Origin: Candidatus Galacturonatibacter soehngenii | GTDB taxonomy: Bacteria; Bacillota; Clostridia; Lachnospirales; Lachnospiraceae | Direction of reading: 5' to 3' | DNA length: 64,000 bases | Assembly: GCF_008830185.1 (NCBI RefSeq) | Contig: NZ_WAGX01000004.1 | Location: 62,001-126,000 of the forward strand | Part shown: one piece after another, positions 54,102 to 63,844 of the stretch | How positions within the stretch are numbered: the first letter of the stretch is position 1 | How the letters are laid out: each line of letters starts with the position of its first letter | The notes under the pieces: model-generated | The model's input: the letters and a program-made list of their open reading frames with translations, nothing else | The model's database searches: none | Told to the model about the DNA's origin: nothing | Position numbers and translations under genes: made by a program

Positions 54102-55880
54102 ATGAATAATTTAAAAGTACGTACGAAGATATTATTGATTTGTGTAATATCTGCAATTGTAATTGCAGTGCTGGCAGTCTTAAGTGTAAAAAATATGTAT
54201 GATATTGGAAATGCAGCGCTTATAAAATTAGAGGAAACCATTCGGACAGACTATGATTTGAACATCAAAGAGCAGGTGGATAGTGTTATATCGTTGATAG
54301 ATACGGTAAATAAAAAGCATGAAGCTGGTGATTATACTTTAGAAGAGGCAAAAAAGTTAGCAGCAGATTTGGTAAGAGAATTAAGGTATGGGGAAGCGGG
54401 ATATTTTTGGATTGATACATACGATGGCACCAATGTTGTTTTGCTAGGTGGAGATAAAGAAGGAACAAACCGACTCAATACCACAGATTCAAATGGTTAT
54501 AAAATGGTTGAAGAAATAATAAGAGTTGGGCAACTAGAAGATGGTGGGTATACAGATTATGTATTTCCAAAGGAAGGTGAAAGTCACTCTTCACCAAAAA
54601 GATCCTATAGTAAGTCCTATGAGGCATTTCAATGGGTAATAGGAACAGGAAATTATACAGATTATATTGATGCAGCTGTAGCGAGTGAAACGAATACAGT
54701 AAGAGAGCACATGAATCAAAGAATACTTATGATTGTAATAATCAGTATATCATGTTTGCTCGCCTTGATTGTAATTTCTTCTTTGATTACGATTAGTATT
54801 CTAAGTGCATTAAAGACATCAGTAGCTTACATACAGGTATTAGCAAAAGGTGATTTTTCGGAGAAGTTACCGAATAAGATTTTACAAAGAAGAGATGAAT
54901 TTGGTACACTGTCACAGGAAATGGATAAAATGAAGACACAGATTGCTACCTTATTAGAGAGCGTAAAAAATGAATCAAATCAGATAAGTGAGGTCGTATC
55001 CGATGTTAAACGGAATATGTCGCAATTAAATGGAGAGATTGAAGGGATATCTGCAACAACGGAGGAACTTGCTGCAAGTACAGAAGCAACCGCTGCTTCA
55101 ACACAGCAGATTACAGCAATGTCACAAGAAATTGACGCAGCAACAAGAAATATAGCGAAACGTTCCAATGAAGGAGCTACGCATGTAGATGATATATTTA
55201 ATAGGGCTGAAAAAGCAAAGGAAGATACGGTTAGCAGACGACAGACTACAAGAAAAATCCATGGTGAAATCAGTGAAAGTCTAGAAAGTGCATTGGAAGA
55301 AGTGAAAGTCGTAGACCAGATAAATATTTTGTCTGACTCTATCATGAGTATTACACAACAGACCAATTTGTTAGCGCTAAATGCGGCAATTGAGGCAGCA
55401 AGAGCTGGAGAGGCTGGAAAAGGTTTTTCTGTTGTTGCAGATGAAATTAGAGGGCTTGCAGAGCAATCTAAGAATGCAGTAGCTAGAATCCAAGAAGTAA
55501 CCACAGGGGTAACTTCTTCTGTGGAGAGACTTTCTAGGGATGCGGTAAAGCTATTGGAGTTTGTTTCTAAGGATATTTTAGAGACCTTTGATTTGTTTGA
55601 TAATATTTCAGATTCTTACAAAAATGATGCTGGTTTTGTAGATGAATTAGTTACAGATTTTAGTGCAACTTCTCAAGAGTTATTAGCCTCTATCGAAAGT
55701 GTCCTAAAATCAATCGAAGATATCACAAATGCATCACAAGAGGTGGCGACTGGAACGACTGAAATTGCAACACGCTCAGGCGACATAATGAATCAATCTT
55801 ATCTAGTAACACAAGAAGTAGTAAAATCAGATGAAGTATCAAATCGCTTAAAACAGCAAGTAAACAGTTTTAAAGTATAA
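54102..55880 (+). CDS. Methyl-accepting chemotaxis protein with Cache-type sensor
   Basis: A 592-residue chemoreceptor. TM1 is about 8-28; the extracellular single-Cache domain (about 35-195) includes [15 protein letters not shown]2 about 205-232; HAMP about 232-285; the long helical signalling domain has the hairpin tip [20 protein letters not shown]. The ligand is unknown. The AGAGGAGAAAAAG site precedes the ATG. It is followed by a terminator, so is monocistronic or cotranscribed with the GreA-like gene (18-base gap). Confidence 0.95.
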   Translation: MNNLKVRTKILLICVISAIVIAVLAVLSVKNMYDIGNAALIKLEETIRTDYDLNIKEQVDSVISLIDTVNKKHEAGDYTLEEAKKLAADLVRELRYGEAGYFWIDTYDGTNVVLLGGDKEGTNRLNTTDSNGYKMVEEIIRVGQLEDGGYTDYVFPKEGESHSSPKRSYSKSYEAFQWVIGTGNYTDYIDAAVASETNTVREHMNQRILMIVIISISCLLALIVISSLITISILSALKTSVAYIQVLAKGDFSEKLPNKILQRRDEFGTLSQEMDKMKTQIATLLESVKNESNQISEVVSDVKRNMSQLNGEIEGISATTEELAASTEATAASTQQITAMSQEIDAATRNIAKRSNEGATHVDDIFNRAEKAKEDTVSRRQTTRKIHGEISESLESALEEVKVVDQINILSDSIMSITQQTNLLALNAAIEAARAGEAGKGFSVVADEIRGLAEQSKNAVARIQEVTTGVTSSVERLSRDAVKLLEFVSKDILETFDLFDNISDSYKNDAGFVDELVTDFSATSQELLASIESVLKSIEDITNASQEVATGTTEIATRSGDIMNQSYLVTQEVVKSDEVSNRLKQQVNSFKV

Positions 55881-55904
55881 AATAAGTATTATAAGATATC
55901 CATA

Positions 55905-55935
55905 AAATGCCTGCACAGTCGTGTGGGCATTTTTG
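55905..55935 (+). terminator. Terminator of the chemoreceptor gene
   Basis: AAATGCCTGCAC pairs with GTGTGGGCATTT (two G-U), with a 4-base loop and TT. The stretch from here to 56220 holds a short ATC run (TCATCATCATCAT near 56107) and no gene. Confidence 0.8.
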
Positions 55936-56220
55936 GAAAATAAGTGTATTTTCTATTAAAAAATGTGGTTAAGAAATATGTAAGATATTACATGACAGTA
56001 AAAAATCCCAGTAATACCAATAAAATTATATTAATTCTATGTAACACCTATGAAATAATGAGTAAAGTGGGTTAAACTTGTTTTTAAATTATGTTATAAT
56101 AAAAATCATCATCATCATATGATAGAATAAGTAAGCTCTTTCATGTATATGAAAAAGCTTATCTTATATAAATTCTAAAGCAGAAACCAATAAAAGTATA
56201 GATTTAGGTAGGATAGAATT

Positions 56221-57777
56221 ATGGTAAAAAAAAGAAAAAAACGCAGAGGGTCTAAGAAGGTTAAAAAACTTCAAATGAGGGCGGGGATTATAACAGGTGC
56301 AGCAGTACTACTTATTTATCTTGCGGGTGCATTCTATTATAACTGGCATTTTTATCAGGGAACTACCATAAATGGTGTAAAGAGTTCGAACATGTCTGTA
56401 GAAAAGGCAGAGAATGTAATTTCCAAAGAAGTAAGAGAATACATATTGACAATTGAAGAAAGAAACAATGTATCAGAACAGATTAAGGGTAGCGATATTG
56501 GTCTTAAGATATATTTTGACGGTGGACTAGATAGTCTAAAAGAAAAGCAAAGTGGATTATTGTGGCCAATTGCCCTATTTAAAAAACATGATTACGAAAT
56601 AGGAACAATGCTTGATTATGACAAAGACTTGCTAGATAGCTTTTATAATTATTTGCAATGTTTTGATGAAGACAAGATAGTTGCACCAAAAGATGCTCAT
56701 ATATCAGAATATGAAAATGGTTCTTATCATATTGTTGACGCCGAGCAAGGAAACTTAGTTAAAAAACAAGAATTTTATGAAATAATAAAACAAAAGATAC
56801 TGGCAATGGAACCAACGGTATCTATTGAGGAGGAAGGTTGTTATGAAGCACCTGCTTTAATCGCAGACAATGAATCCTTAAAGAAAGCAGTAGACAGATT
56901 GAATCATCTCGTAAGCTCTGAGATAGTCTATGAATTTGATGATGATAAAGAAGTAGTGGATGGAGAACGAATACATAAATGGCTTACAGTAGATGATAAT
57001 TATAATGTATCTTTGGATGAGACAAAAGTAAAAGAGTTCATAGATTACATAGGCAAAACATATAATACATTTGGTCAGGTGCGAACATTAAAAACCTCTT
57101 ATGGCAAGACCATTGAAATTTCAGGAGGCGACTATGGATACTGGCTTGACCGAAGCACAGAACTTAAGGAATTAATGGAAGCCATTGAAGCTGGAACAAA
57201 GGGTGTAAGAGAACCAGTTTATTTTCAAACTGCCGCGCATTATGGAAAAGATGATGTTGGAGATACTTATGTAGAGATAAACTTGACAGCTCAACATTTA
57301 TTTTTCTATAAAGATGGTGAATTGGTGATTGAATCAGATTTCGTATCTGGTAATATAAAAAAGGAATATGGAACGCCTGTTGGCACTTATCCAATTCAAT
57401 ATCGCCAAAGAAATGCTACGTTAGTTGGAGAGGACTATGAAACCCCAGTATCTTACTGGATGCCTTTTAACGGAAATATTGGTATGCATGATGCGCCATG
57501 GAGAAGAGAGTTTGGTAAAGACATTTATATGACAAATGGCTCACATGGATGTATTAATCTTCCTCCAAATGTTGCTAAGACAATCTATGAAGGTATTGCA
57601 AGAGGTGTAGGTGTTTATGTATATGAACTACCAGGAACGGAAACATATACTGCTAAGCCAAATACAAGTCCAACTGACATTACAATGCCAAACAACAATA
57701 CGATACCTAATAATACTGTAGAGGATGGTACAACTTTGAATAACACAGAACAAAATAATACGATGCAGACAAATTAG
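56221..57777 (+). CDS. L,D-transpeptidase with peptidoglycan-binding repeats
   Basis: A 518-residue exported protein: basic start, one transmembrane helix (about 20-42), two peptidoglycan-binding (PG_binding_4) domains (about 75-330) and a C-terminal YkuD catalytic domain. The nucleophile motif is SHGCIN (Ser441-Asn446, Cys444), preceded by GMHDAPWR. The tail after about 480 is Asn/Thr-rich. It forms 3-3 crosslinks in peptidoglycan. AGGTAGGATAGAATT precedes the ATG; uppP starts 18 bases downstream. Confidence 0.93.
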   Translation: MVKKRKKRRGSKKVKKLQMRAGIITGAAVLLIYLAGAFYYNWHFYQGTTINGVKSSNMSVEKAENVISKEVREYILTIEERNNVSEQIKGSDIGLKIYFDGGLDSLKEKQSGLLWPIALFKKHDYEIGTMLDYDKDLLDSFYNYLQCFDEDKIVAPKDAHISEYENGSYHIVDAEQGNLVKKQEFYEIIKQKILAMEPTVSIEEEGCYEAPALIADNESLKKAVDRLNHLVSSEIVYEFDDDKEVVDGERIHKWLTVDDNYNVSLDETKVKEFIDYIGKTYNTFGQVRTLKTSYGKTIEISGGDYGYWLDRSTELKELMEAIEAGTKGVREPVYFQTAAHYGKDDVGDTYVEINLTAQHLFFYKDGELVIESDFVSGNIKKEYGTPVGTYPIQYRQRNATLVGEDYETPVSYWMPFNGNIGMHDAPWRREFGKDIYMTNGSHGCINLPPNVAKTIYEGIARGVGVYVYELPGTETYTAKPNTSPTDITMPNNNTIPNNTVEDGTTLNNTEQNNTMQTN

Positions 57778-57795
57778 GAATAGGGGTATAATAGA

Positions 57796-58629
57796 ATGGA
57801 ATTAATTGAAATAATAAAAGTAATTATTCTGGGAATAGTGGAAGGAATTACAGAGTGGCTACCAATTAGTAGTACAGGACATATGATTTTAGTGGATGAA
57901 TTTATTCAAATGAATATGTCAAAAGATTTTAAGGAAATGTTTTTTGTTGTAATTCAGCTTGGAGCAATCATGGCGGTAGTTGTCTTGTTTTGGAATAAAA
58001 TTTTTCCTTTCAAGATGAAAAAAAAGTCATTTTCCATTGATATGGATATTATGAACCTTTGGTTTAAAATTATTGTATCTTGTGCGCCAGCAGCCGTTAT
58101 TGGCCTACTTTTTGATGATAAATTGGAGGAGATGTTTTATAATTACCAAACGGTATCTGCTACCTTGATTATTTACGGTATTTTGTTCCTTATCATTGAA
58201 AAATGGAACAAGGGAAGAAAAGCAAAGATAAATGATTTAAATCAGATTGGTTATCAGACGGCATTAATCATTGGTGTTTTTCAGGTATTAGCATTAATTC
58301 CTGGCACTTCTAGATCGGGAGCTACTATTATTGGAGCATTATTGATTGGAACATCAAGAACGGTAGCAGCTGAATTTACTTTCTATTTAGCAATACCAGT
58401 TATGTTTGGGGCAAGTCTTTTAAAACTTTTAAAATTTGGGTTTGGATTTTCTTCAACAGAATTTGTTGCTTTGATACTTGGAATGGTTACAGCGTTTATT
58501 GTTTCTGTTTGGGCAATTAAATTCTTGGTAGGATATATTAAAAAGCATGATTTTACAGCGTTTGGTATTTATCGCATTATCCTAGGTTCAATCGTAATAT
58601 TTTGTGGTTTAATTGGAGTGTTTAATTAA
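57796..58629 (+). CDS. uppP: Undecaprenyl-diphosphatase UppP
   Basis: A 277-residue integral membrane phosphatase that recycles undecaprenyl diphosphate for wall synthesis; overproduction gives bacitracin resistance. The motifs [15 protein letters not shown] and [12 protein letters not shown] are diagnostic, with about eight helices. ATAGGGGTATAATAG precedes the ATG. It follows the L,D-transpeptidase gene by 18 bases, a cell-wall operon. Confidence 0.95.
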   Translation: MELIEIIKVIILGIVEGITEWLPISSTGHMILVDEFIQMNMSKDFKEMFFVVIQLGAIMAVVVLFWNKIFPFKMKKKSFSIDMDIMNLWFKIIVSCAPAAVIGLLFDDKLEEMFYNYQTVSATLIIYGILFLIIEKWNKGRKAKINDLNQIGYQTALIIGVFQVLALIPGTSRSGATIIGALLIGTSRTVAAEFTFYLAIPVMFGASLLKLLKFGFGFSSTEFVALILGMVTAFIVSVWAIKFLVGYIKKHDFTAFGIYRIILGSIVIFCGLIGVFN

Positions 58630-58664
58630 TAACTCTACATAATATAAGAGTGAATCATAATTTA

Positions 58665-58704
58665 TATAATAGGGTGAGTTTCTTTTGAAGCTCACCCTAT
58701 TATA
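58665..58704 (+). terminator. Long hairpin after uppP, part of the TATATAATAGG repeat family
   Basis: TATAATAGGGTGAG pairs perfectly with CTCACCCTATTATA (14 bp) around a 12-base loop. No T run follows, so terminator activity is uncertain; the outer arm has the repeat core. Confidence 0.55.
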
Positions 58705-58857
58705 ATGATAAATATGTTTGTTTGTGTTTGATTTGTTTTGATTTATGATATGTTTTGTTGACTTTTTGATGTAAATATAGTACAATTTAACATAAGATTT
58801 TGTGGGGATATACCAAAAAGCAAGGGTTAACATTGTTATGAAAAGGAGCTAGTGAAG

Positions 58858-61383
58858 ATGAAAAAATATTATGATTCAGAAATTGCGAAAAGCTCAAGAA
58901 TACCGAAGCTAATTGAACATTTATATGCGAAACTTCCTGTGATTGAGGCAGATAGAGCTGTCATTCTTACTAGAGTTTATAAAGAAACTGAAAATGAGCC
59001 TATCATTATGAGAAGAGCAAAGGCCTTTCGTGCGATATGTGAGGAACTACCAATTACCATTCGACCAGATGAATTAATTGTTGGTAGTAATAGCAAAGCA
59101 CCTAGAGGATGTCAGGTATTTCCAGAGTATTCATTTGAATGGCTGGAGCGAGAATTTGATACCGTAGCAACAAGAAGTGCGGATCCGTTTGAGATAGCAG
59201 AAGATACGAAACAAAAGCTTCATGAGGTGTATCAGTATTGGAAGGGAAAAACGACAAGTGAGTTGGCAAGTTCCTATATGGAGCAAGAAACCCTTACTGC
59301 AATGGAACATAATATTTTTACTCCTGGCAACTATTTTTATAATGGAATTGGTCATTTGACTGTACAATACGAAAAAGTATTGGCCATTGGATATAAAGGG
59401 ATTATAAAAGAAGCCAAGGAGGCTCTAAAACAGCTAAGTATAACGGATGGAGATTATGCAAAAAGAGCTAGATTTTTAGAAGCGGTAATCATAACTTCCA
59501 AGGCGGCAATTAAATATGCAAGAAGATATGCAGAACTTGCAATGAATATGGCGCAAGAATGCAAGGACCGTACCAGAAAGAAAGAATTAATTACGATAGC
59601 GCAAAATTGTGCAAATGTACCAGAGTATGGAGCTACAAGCTTTTATGAAGCTTGTCAATCCTTTTGGTTTGTACAGCTATTGTTGCAGACAGAATCCAGC
59701 GGACATTCCATTTCTCCAGGACGTTTTGATCAATATATGTACCCATATTATAAAAAAGATTTAGATGCGGGAATCATTACGAGAGAATTTGCACAAGAGT
59801 TAATGGATTGTATTTGGGTCAAATTAAATGATTTGAATAAGGTTAGAGATGCTGGCTCGGCAGAAGGATTTGCAGGATATAGCTTATTCCAGAATCTGAT
59901 AGCAGGTGGGCAGGATGAAGAAGGAAACGATGTTACAAATGATTTATCCTTTATGTGTATTGAAGCATCTATGCATGTAATGTTACCTGCGCCTTCTTTG
60001 TCGGTTCGAGTTTGGAATGGGACACCAGATGAATTCTTGATGAAAGCAGCTACGCTTACTCGAACAGGAATTGGTCTTCCAGCTTATTATAATGATGAAG
60101 TTATTATTCCAGCATTGGTAAACAGAGGTGTTTTACTAGCAGATGCAAGAACCTATAATATCATCGGTTGCGTGGAACCGCAAAAGGCTGGAAAAACGGA
60201 TGGTTGGCATGATGCGGCTTTCTTTAATATGCTAAGACCATTGGAAATGGTGTTTTCAAATGGATATGAGAATGGAGAAAAAGTTGGATTACAAACTGGC
60301 GACGTGTCTTTGATGAAAAGCTTTGAAGAATTCTATGACGCTTATAAAAAGCAAATGAATTATTTTATTGAGCTAATGGTGAATGCTATTAATGCAATTG
60401 ATTTGGCTCATGCTCAAAGATGTCCATTGCCATATCAATCAAGTATGATAGAAGATTGTATTGGAAGAGGAAAGTCCATTCAAGAAGGTGGAGCTGTTTA
60501 TAATTTTACAGGGCCGCAAGGATTTGGAATTGCAAATATGACGGATGCATTATGGGCCATTAAAGTATTAGTGTTTGATGAAAAGAAATTAACTTTGTCA
60601 GAATACAAAAAAGCATTAGAGAATAACTTTGGTAAGGGTATGCCAAAGAAAAAGGCGGAACTTATTACTACCGAGATTGTAAAAGAGATAGTAAAAGCAG
60701 GTAATCCAGTAAGTGAATCACAAATCGCTGATATTTTTAAAATGATCTGTGATAACTATATTTCAGAAACAGATAGAAAGAAATATGAGCAGTTATTAGA
60801 ATGGATTGATGAGCTTCCAAAGTATGGAAATGATATCGAAGAGGTTGATTTATTTGCTAGAGATGTAGCCTATACGTATACAAAACCTTTGGAAAAATAT
60901 AAAAATCCGCGTGGTGGGCAGTATCAAGCAGGGTTATACCCAGTATCTGCGAATGTTCCATTAGGAGCACAAACAGGTGCAACACCAGATGGACGTTTCG
61001 CCAATACACCAATTGCAGATGGAGTAGGACCAGCTTCTGGTAGGGACAATAAAGGCCCTACTGCCACAGCAAATTCTGTGGCAAAATTAGATCATTTTAT
61101 TGCATCCAATGGTACATTATTCAACCAGAAATTTCATCCTTCAGCACTCAGTGGAGTAAAAGGATTGCAAAATTTTACGTCGTTAATTCGAGGTTTTTTT
61201 GATGAAAAAGGGATGCACATGCAATTTAATGTAGTAAGTAAAGATACCCTATTAGATGCACAGGCGCATCCAGAAAATTATAAAAATCTGGTCGTTCGTG
61301 TGGCTGGTTATAGTGCATTGTTTACAACATTATCAAGATCTTTACAAGATGATATTATTAATAGAACAACACAGGGTTTTTAA
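58858..61383 (+). CDS. Glycyl radical enzyme, 1,2-propanediol/glycerol dehydratase type
   Basis: An 841-residue B12-independent diol dehydratase. Active-site residues are Cys438 and Glu440 (IIGCVEPQKAGKTDGW), His166, His283 and Ser284, Asp452, and the C-terminal glycyl radical Gly817 in RVAGYSA. These match, in my recollection, the Roseburia 1,2-propanediol dehydratase numbering, and the 787-residue Clostridium butyricum glycerol dehydratase with a segment of about 45 residues added after residue 615. The ATG at 58858 follows AAGGAG. No microcompartment or sugar-degradation genes flank it. The activase follows. Confidence 0.88.
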   Translation: MKKYYDSEIAKSSRIPKLIEHLYAKLPVIEADRAVILTRVYKETENEPIIMRRAKAFRAICEELPITIRPDELIVGSNSKAPRGCQVFPEYSFEWLEREFDTVATRSADPFEIAEDTKQKLHEVYQYWKGKTTSELASSYMEQETLTAMEHNIFTPGNYFYNGIGHLTVQYEKVLAIGYKGIIKEAKEALKQLSITDGDYAKRARFLEAVIITSKAAIKYARRYAELAMNMAQECKDRTRKKELITIAQNCANVPEYGATSFYEACQSFWFVQLLLQTESSGHSISPGRFDQYMYPYYKKDLDAGIITREFAQELMDCIWVKLNDLNKVRDAGSAEGFAGYSLFQNLIAGGQDEEGNDVTNDLSFMCIEASMHVMLPAPSLSVRVWNGTPDEFLMKAATLTRTGIGLPAYYNDEVIIPALVNRGVLLADARTYNIIGCVEPQKAGKTDGWHDAAFFNMLRPLEMVFSNGYENGEKVGLQTGDVSLMKSFEEFYDAYKKQMNYFIELMVNAINAIDLAHAQRCPLPYQSSMIEDCIGRGKSIQEGGAVYNFTGPQGFGIANMTDALWAIKVLVFDEKKLTLSEYKKALENNFGKGMPKKKAELITTEIVKEIVKAGNPVSESQIADIFKMICDNYISETDRKKYEQLLEWIDELPKYGNDIEEVDLFARDVAYTYTKPLEKYKNPRGGQYQAGLYPVSANVPLGAQTGATPDGRFANTPIADGVGPASGRDNKGPTATANSVAKLDHFIASNGTLFNQKFHPSALSGVKGLQNFTSLIRGFFDEKGMHMQFNVVSKDTLLDAQAHPENYKNLVVRVAGYSALFTTLSRSLQDDIINRTTQGF

Positions 61384-61395
61384 CTGGAGGATGAA

Positions 61396-62184
61396 ATGAA
61401 CGAATTTTTAAAAGTAAAAGGAAGAATATTTGATATTCAGCGGTATTCGATTCATGATGGTCCAGGAATACGTACAATTGTTTTTTTAAAAGGCTGTGCA
61501 TTAAAATGTAAATGGTGCTGTAATCCAGAATCACAAAGCTATGACATAGAAAACATGCAAGTCAAAGGAAAAAATAAAATAATAGGAAAAGATGTTACGG
61601 TCGAAGAAGTAATGCATGAAGTAATGAAAGATGCCCCTTATTACAACAGATCAGGTGGCGGACTGACCTTATCAGGTGGAGAATGCTTGCTACAGCCTGA
61701 TTTTGCAATTGCTTTATTAATGGCAGCAAAAGAAAAAGGAATTCATACGGCCATTGAATCAACTGCCATTGTAGACTACGAAATAATTGAACGTTTTTTT
61801 CCTTATTTGGATTTATTTTTGATGGATATTAAACATTTGGACACAGTAAAGCATAAACAATTTACGAATCAACCAAATGAGCGGATACTTACCAATGCAA
61901 TGAAAATTGCAATGAGTGGACAGCATTTAATCATAAGGGTGCCTGTAGTTCCTACCTTTAATGATACTCCAAAGGAAATCAGAGCAATAGCAGAATATGC
62001 TAAAGTGTTGCCTGGAGTGGAGGAACTACATTTGCTCCCTTACCATAGATTAGGCAGTGACAAATATGTTGGCCTAAGTAGAGAATATGAACTGAAAAAT
62101 TTGAAACCTCCAAACAATGAATGGATGCAACTTCTGAAAGAAGAAGCACTAAAAACAGGGCTTAGAGTCCAAATAGGTGGCTAG
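61396..62184 (+). CDS. Glycyl radical enzyme activase (radical SAM)
   Basis: A 262-residue radical SAM protein that installs the glycyl radical on the preceding dehydratase. The cluster motif CALKCKWC is near residue 35, GGGLTLSGGE the SAM-binding GGE. Many activases for such dehydratases have an inserted ferredoxin-like domain with eight cysteines after the cluster motif; only about 40 residues with no cysteine pairs are present here. GGAGGATGAA precedes the ATG 12 bases after the dehydratase. Convergent with the small gene at 62181. Confidence 0.92.
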   Translation: MNEFLKVKGRIFDIQRYSIHDGPGIRTIVFLKGCALKCKWCCNPESQSYDIENMQVKGKNKIIGKDVTVEEVMHEVMKDAPYYNRSGGGLTLSGGECLLQPDFAIALLMAAKEKGIHTAIESTAIVDYEIIERFFPYLDLFLMDIKHLDTVKHKQFTNQPNERILTNAMKIAMSGQHLIIRVPVVPTFNDTPKEIRAIAEYAKVLPGVEELHLLPYHRLGSDKYVGLSREYELKNLKPPNNEWMQLLKEEALKTGLRVQIGG

Positions 62185-62450
62185 AATCCAAGAATTGATA
62201 ACATCTTGCTGGTTCTTTCTTGTTCAGCAGGAGACATATCTTTTTTTAGGACGTTAATAATTAGTTGCATCTCTTCCTTAGAAAAATTCATTCCTTTCGA
62301 ATTTGCCTGTCTTGATGCTGCCATTAAAAATGGCAGCATATCAGATGTTTTTTTACCATTTGATTGTTTCATCAATTCTTGTAGCATCAACATCTTTTGC
62401 ATATCGATATTTTTTAACGAATCGTTATTATACCATTGTTTTGAATTCAT
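62181..62450 (-). CDS. Small protein of unknown function
   Basis: An 89-residue, helical, Met-rich protein (MQKMLMLQELMKQSNGKKTS, ending EQERTSKMLSILGF). No domain recognised. The ATG at 62450 is chosen with GGAGGAATGT just before it. The upstream minus-strand gene at 62545 ends with a similar LSPEQQQMFDTYSSML pattern, so the two may be diverged relatives in one operon. Its 3' end overlaps the activase gene by 4 bases. Confidence 0.6.
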   Translation of the reverse strand: MNSKQWYNNDSLKNIDMQKMLMLQELMKQSNGKKTSDMLPFLMAASRQANSKGMNFSKEEMQLIINVLKKDMSPAEQERTSKMLSILGF

Positions 62451-62544
62451 ACATTCCTCCAATTAATCTTGACAAGTGAAGAGACTTGCTTCCTCTTGCT
62501 TGATACTATAATTTAGTATATGTGAATCTAGAGAATTTTGACTA

Positions 62545-63006
62545 TTATGTATTTAACATAGATGAGTAAGTATCAAACATTTGTTGCTGTTCAGGTGATA
62601 ACATACCTTTTATACTATCAAACATATTTGAAGAATTGTTTTGGGATTGAGAGTCTCCATCTCCAAACGTTTGATTGTAAGTGCGATACATTTCATATGC
62701 ATTAAAAAAATTAATAAACATATTTACTGCTTCTTGTTCTCTTGCTGTGCATACAGCCTTTATATCATTTAGCATATCCATCATACTACCACCATTACCG
62801 CTCCCCTGTGCGGTAATACCGATATTGGTATTTGGCCTTCTGAATAAGGAAATTGTTTCTGCTAATTCAGAAGCTTTTACATATACGGAGATAACTCTTT
62901 GCTCCGAGTTATTAATATAGGGGATGGCAGCTTTTATAATTTCTAGGTGATGAGATTGGGTAGCTGCATCAAAAGCTGTCTTTGCTTTGATTTTTTCTTC
63001 CTCCAT
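62545..63006 (-). CDS. Protein of unknown function
   Basis: A 153-residue protein with no signal peptide or membrane helix: an alpha-helical N-terminus (FDAATQSHHLEIIKAAIPYI), an NTNIGITAQGSGNGGSMMDM segment, a helix (DIKAVCTAREQEAVNMFINF) and a Ser/Asn-rich tail with LSPEQQQMFDTY. A run of G (GGGGGGACAACA) upstream is the likely ribosome site. I recognise no family. It is the first gene of a minus-strand pair. Confidence 0.6.
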   Translation of the reverse strand: MEEEKIKAKTAFDAATQSHHLEIIKAAIPYINNSEQRVISVYVKASELAETISLFRRPNTNIGITAQGSGNGGSMMDMLNDIKAVCTAREQEAVNMFINFFNAYEMYRTYNQTFGDGDSQSQNNSSNMFDSIKGMLSPEQQQMFDTYSSMLNT

Positions 63007-63182
63007 TTGTTGTCCCCCCCTTTTTTTATTTACTCTAGAAAATAATATTCATATTGAAGGAATAATATGACAAGAATGAGTTATGAAACATATATTATTA
63101 TGTAGTTTTATTTCTAAAAAATTTCTTAGGCATGGTTGGTTGCAGTATTTTATCATGCTTCATAGGAAAGGAAAGGATTTTT

Positions 63183-63335
63183 ATGGGCAATAAGATTATT
63201 ATAGAAGATAATACAATTTATGAAATTGATGAAGAGTGTATAAAAAGAATGGAAAAACAAAAAATAGTAATGGAAGAAAGAAAAAATAGAGTTAGAACCA
63301 ATACGAGCAATAGGAACAAGAATTGTAAAAATTAA
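63183..63335 (+). CDS. Small basic/acidic peptide of unknown function
   Basis: A 50-residue peptide (MGNKIIIEDNTIYEIDEECI then KRMEKQKIVMEERKNR). The AAAGGAAAGG site before ATG 63183 supports translation. A single Cys lies at residue 19. The N-terminal NTIYEIDEEC pattern recalls short clostridial proteins of unknown role. Confidence 0.5.
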   Translation: MGNKIIIEDNTIYEIDEECIKRMEKQKIVMEERKNRVRTNTSNRNKNCKN

Positions 63336-63426
63336 TTATTTTAGTGGAAAAAACGATGGAAAAAGTATATGCAATTTCTATTAGAAGCAATAACTTCCAA
63401 ATCCGCCCCTTTGCTATCCCCACGTG

Positions 63427-63473
63427 GTTTTTATATAATAGGAGTTCTACGAACTTTCCTATTATATAAAAAC
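63427..63473 (+). repeat. Full palindromic TATATAATAGG repeat
   Basis: GTTTTTATATAATAGG (63427-63442) pairs perfectly with its complement at 63458-63473, with an inner GTTC/GAAC stem. It is the most complete copy of the repeat in the window. Confidence 0.7.
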
Positions 63474-63474
63474 A

Positions 63475-63505
63475 AAAAATGCATTCCAGAACGGAATGCA
63501 TTTTT
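63475..63505 (-). terminator. Bidirectional terminator
   Basis: AAAAATGCATTCC pairs perfectly with GGAATGCATTTTT (13 bp, 5-base loop), with A and T runs on both sides. It serves the Cys-rich gene and possibly the peptide gene. Confidence 0.8.
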
Positions 63506-63522
63506 GTGAGAGAATATGGAGA

Positions 63523-63741
63523 TTAGCAGAAAGAATTTCCGCAGCCATTGTTGCCTAATCCACCACAGCAGAAGAGTAAGATGATAATAAGGAAACAGCT
63601 ATTATCGCCACATCCGTCATTACATCCGCCTCCACCAAAACCATTTCCACCGCAGAGACAAAGCAATAATATAATCCAAATAATTGAATTACATCCATTG
63701 TTGTTACTGCATCCGCAACCTGTTGCAGCTAAATCACTCAT
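63523..63741 (-). CDS. Cys/Gly-rich membrane peptide, chorion/HCB-like
   Basis: A 72-residue protein with 14 Cys and many Gly (GCGCSNNNGCNSIIWIILLL, CGGNGFGGGGCNDGCGD, CFLIIILLFCCGG). Two hydrophobic helices are flanked by Cys-Gly segments. It matches a group annotated in Clostridia as chorion class high-cysteine proteins; some are spore-associated. GGAGGAAATTAA precedes the ATG. Its role is unknown; it is likely a structural or coat component, by inference. Confidence 0.65.
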   Translation of the reverse strand: MSDLAATGCGCSNNNGCNSIIWIILLLCLCGGNGFGGGGCNDGCGDNSCFLIIILLFCCGGLGNNGCGNSFC

Positions 63742-63844
63742 TTAATTTCCTCCAATAATTTGTTTACAGTTAATAATATGATACTATGTTTGTACTTGTT
63801 GACACTAAAATTTAAAAAATTAAAAAAATTATGGGAGATACTTC

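Noticed and set aside
58858-61383. Pyruvate formate-lyase
   Set aside because: PFL needs two adjacent Cys at the active site; this protein has GCVEP with one Cys and a neighbouring Glu, the dehydratase pattern.
63798-63830. Promoter of the second Sir2-like gene
   Set aside because: TTGACA is present but no -10 hexamer lies at 16-18 bases.
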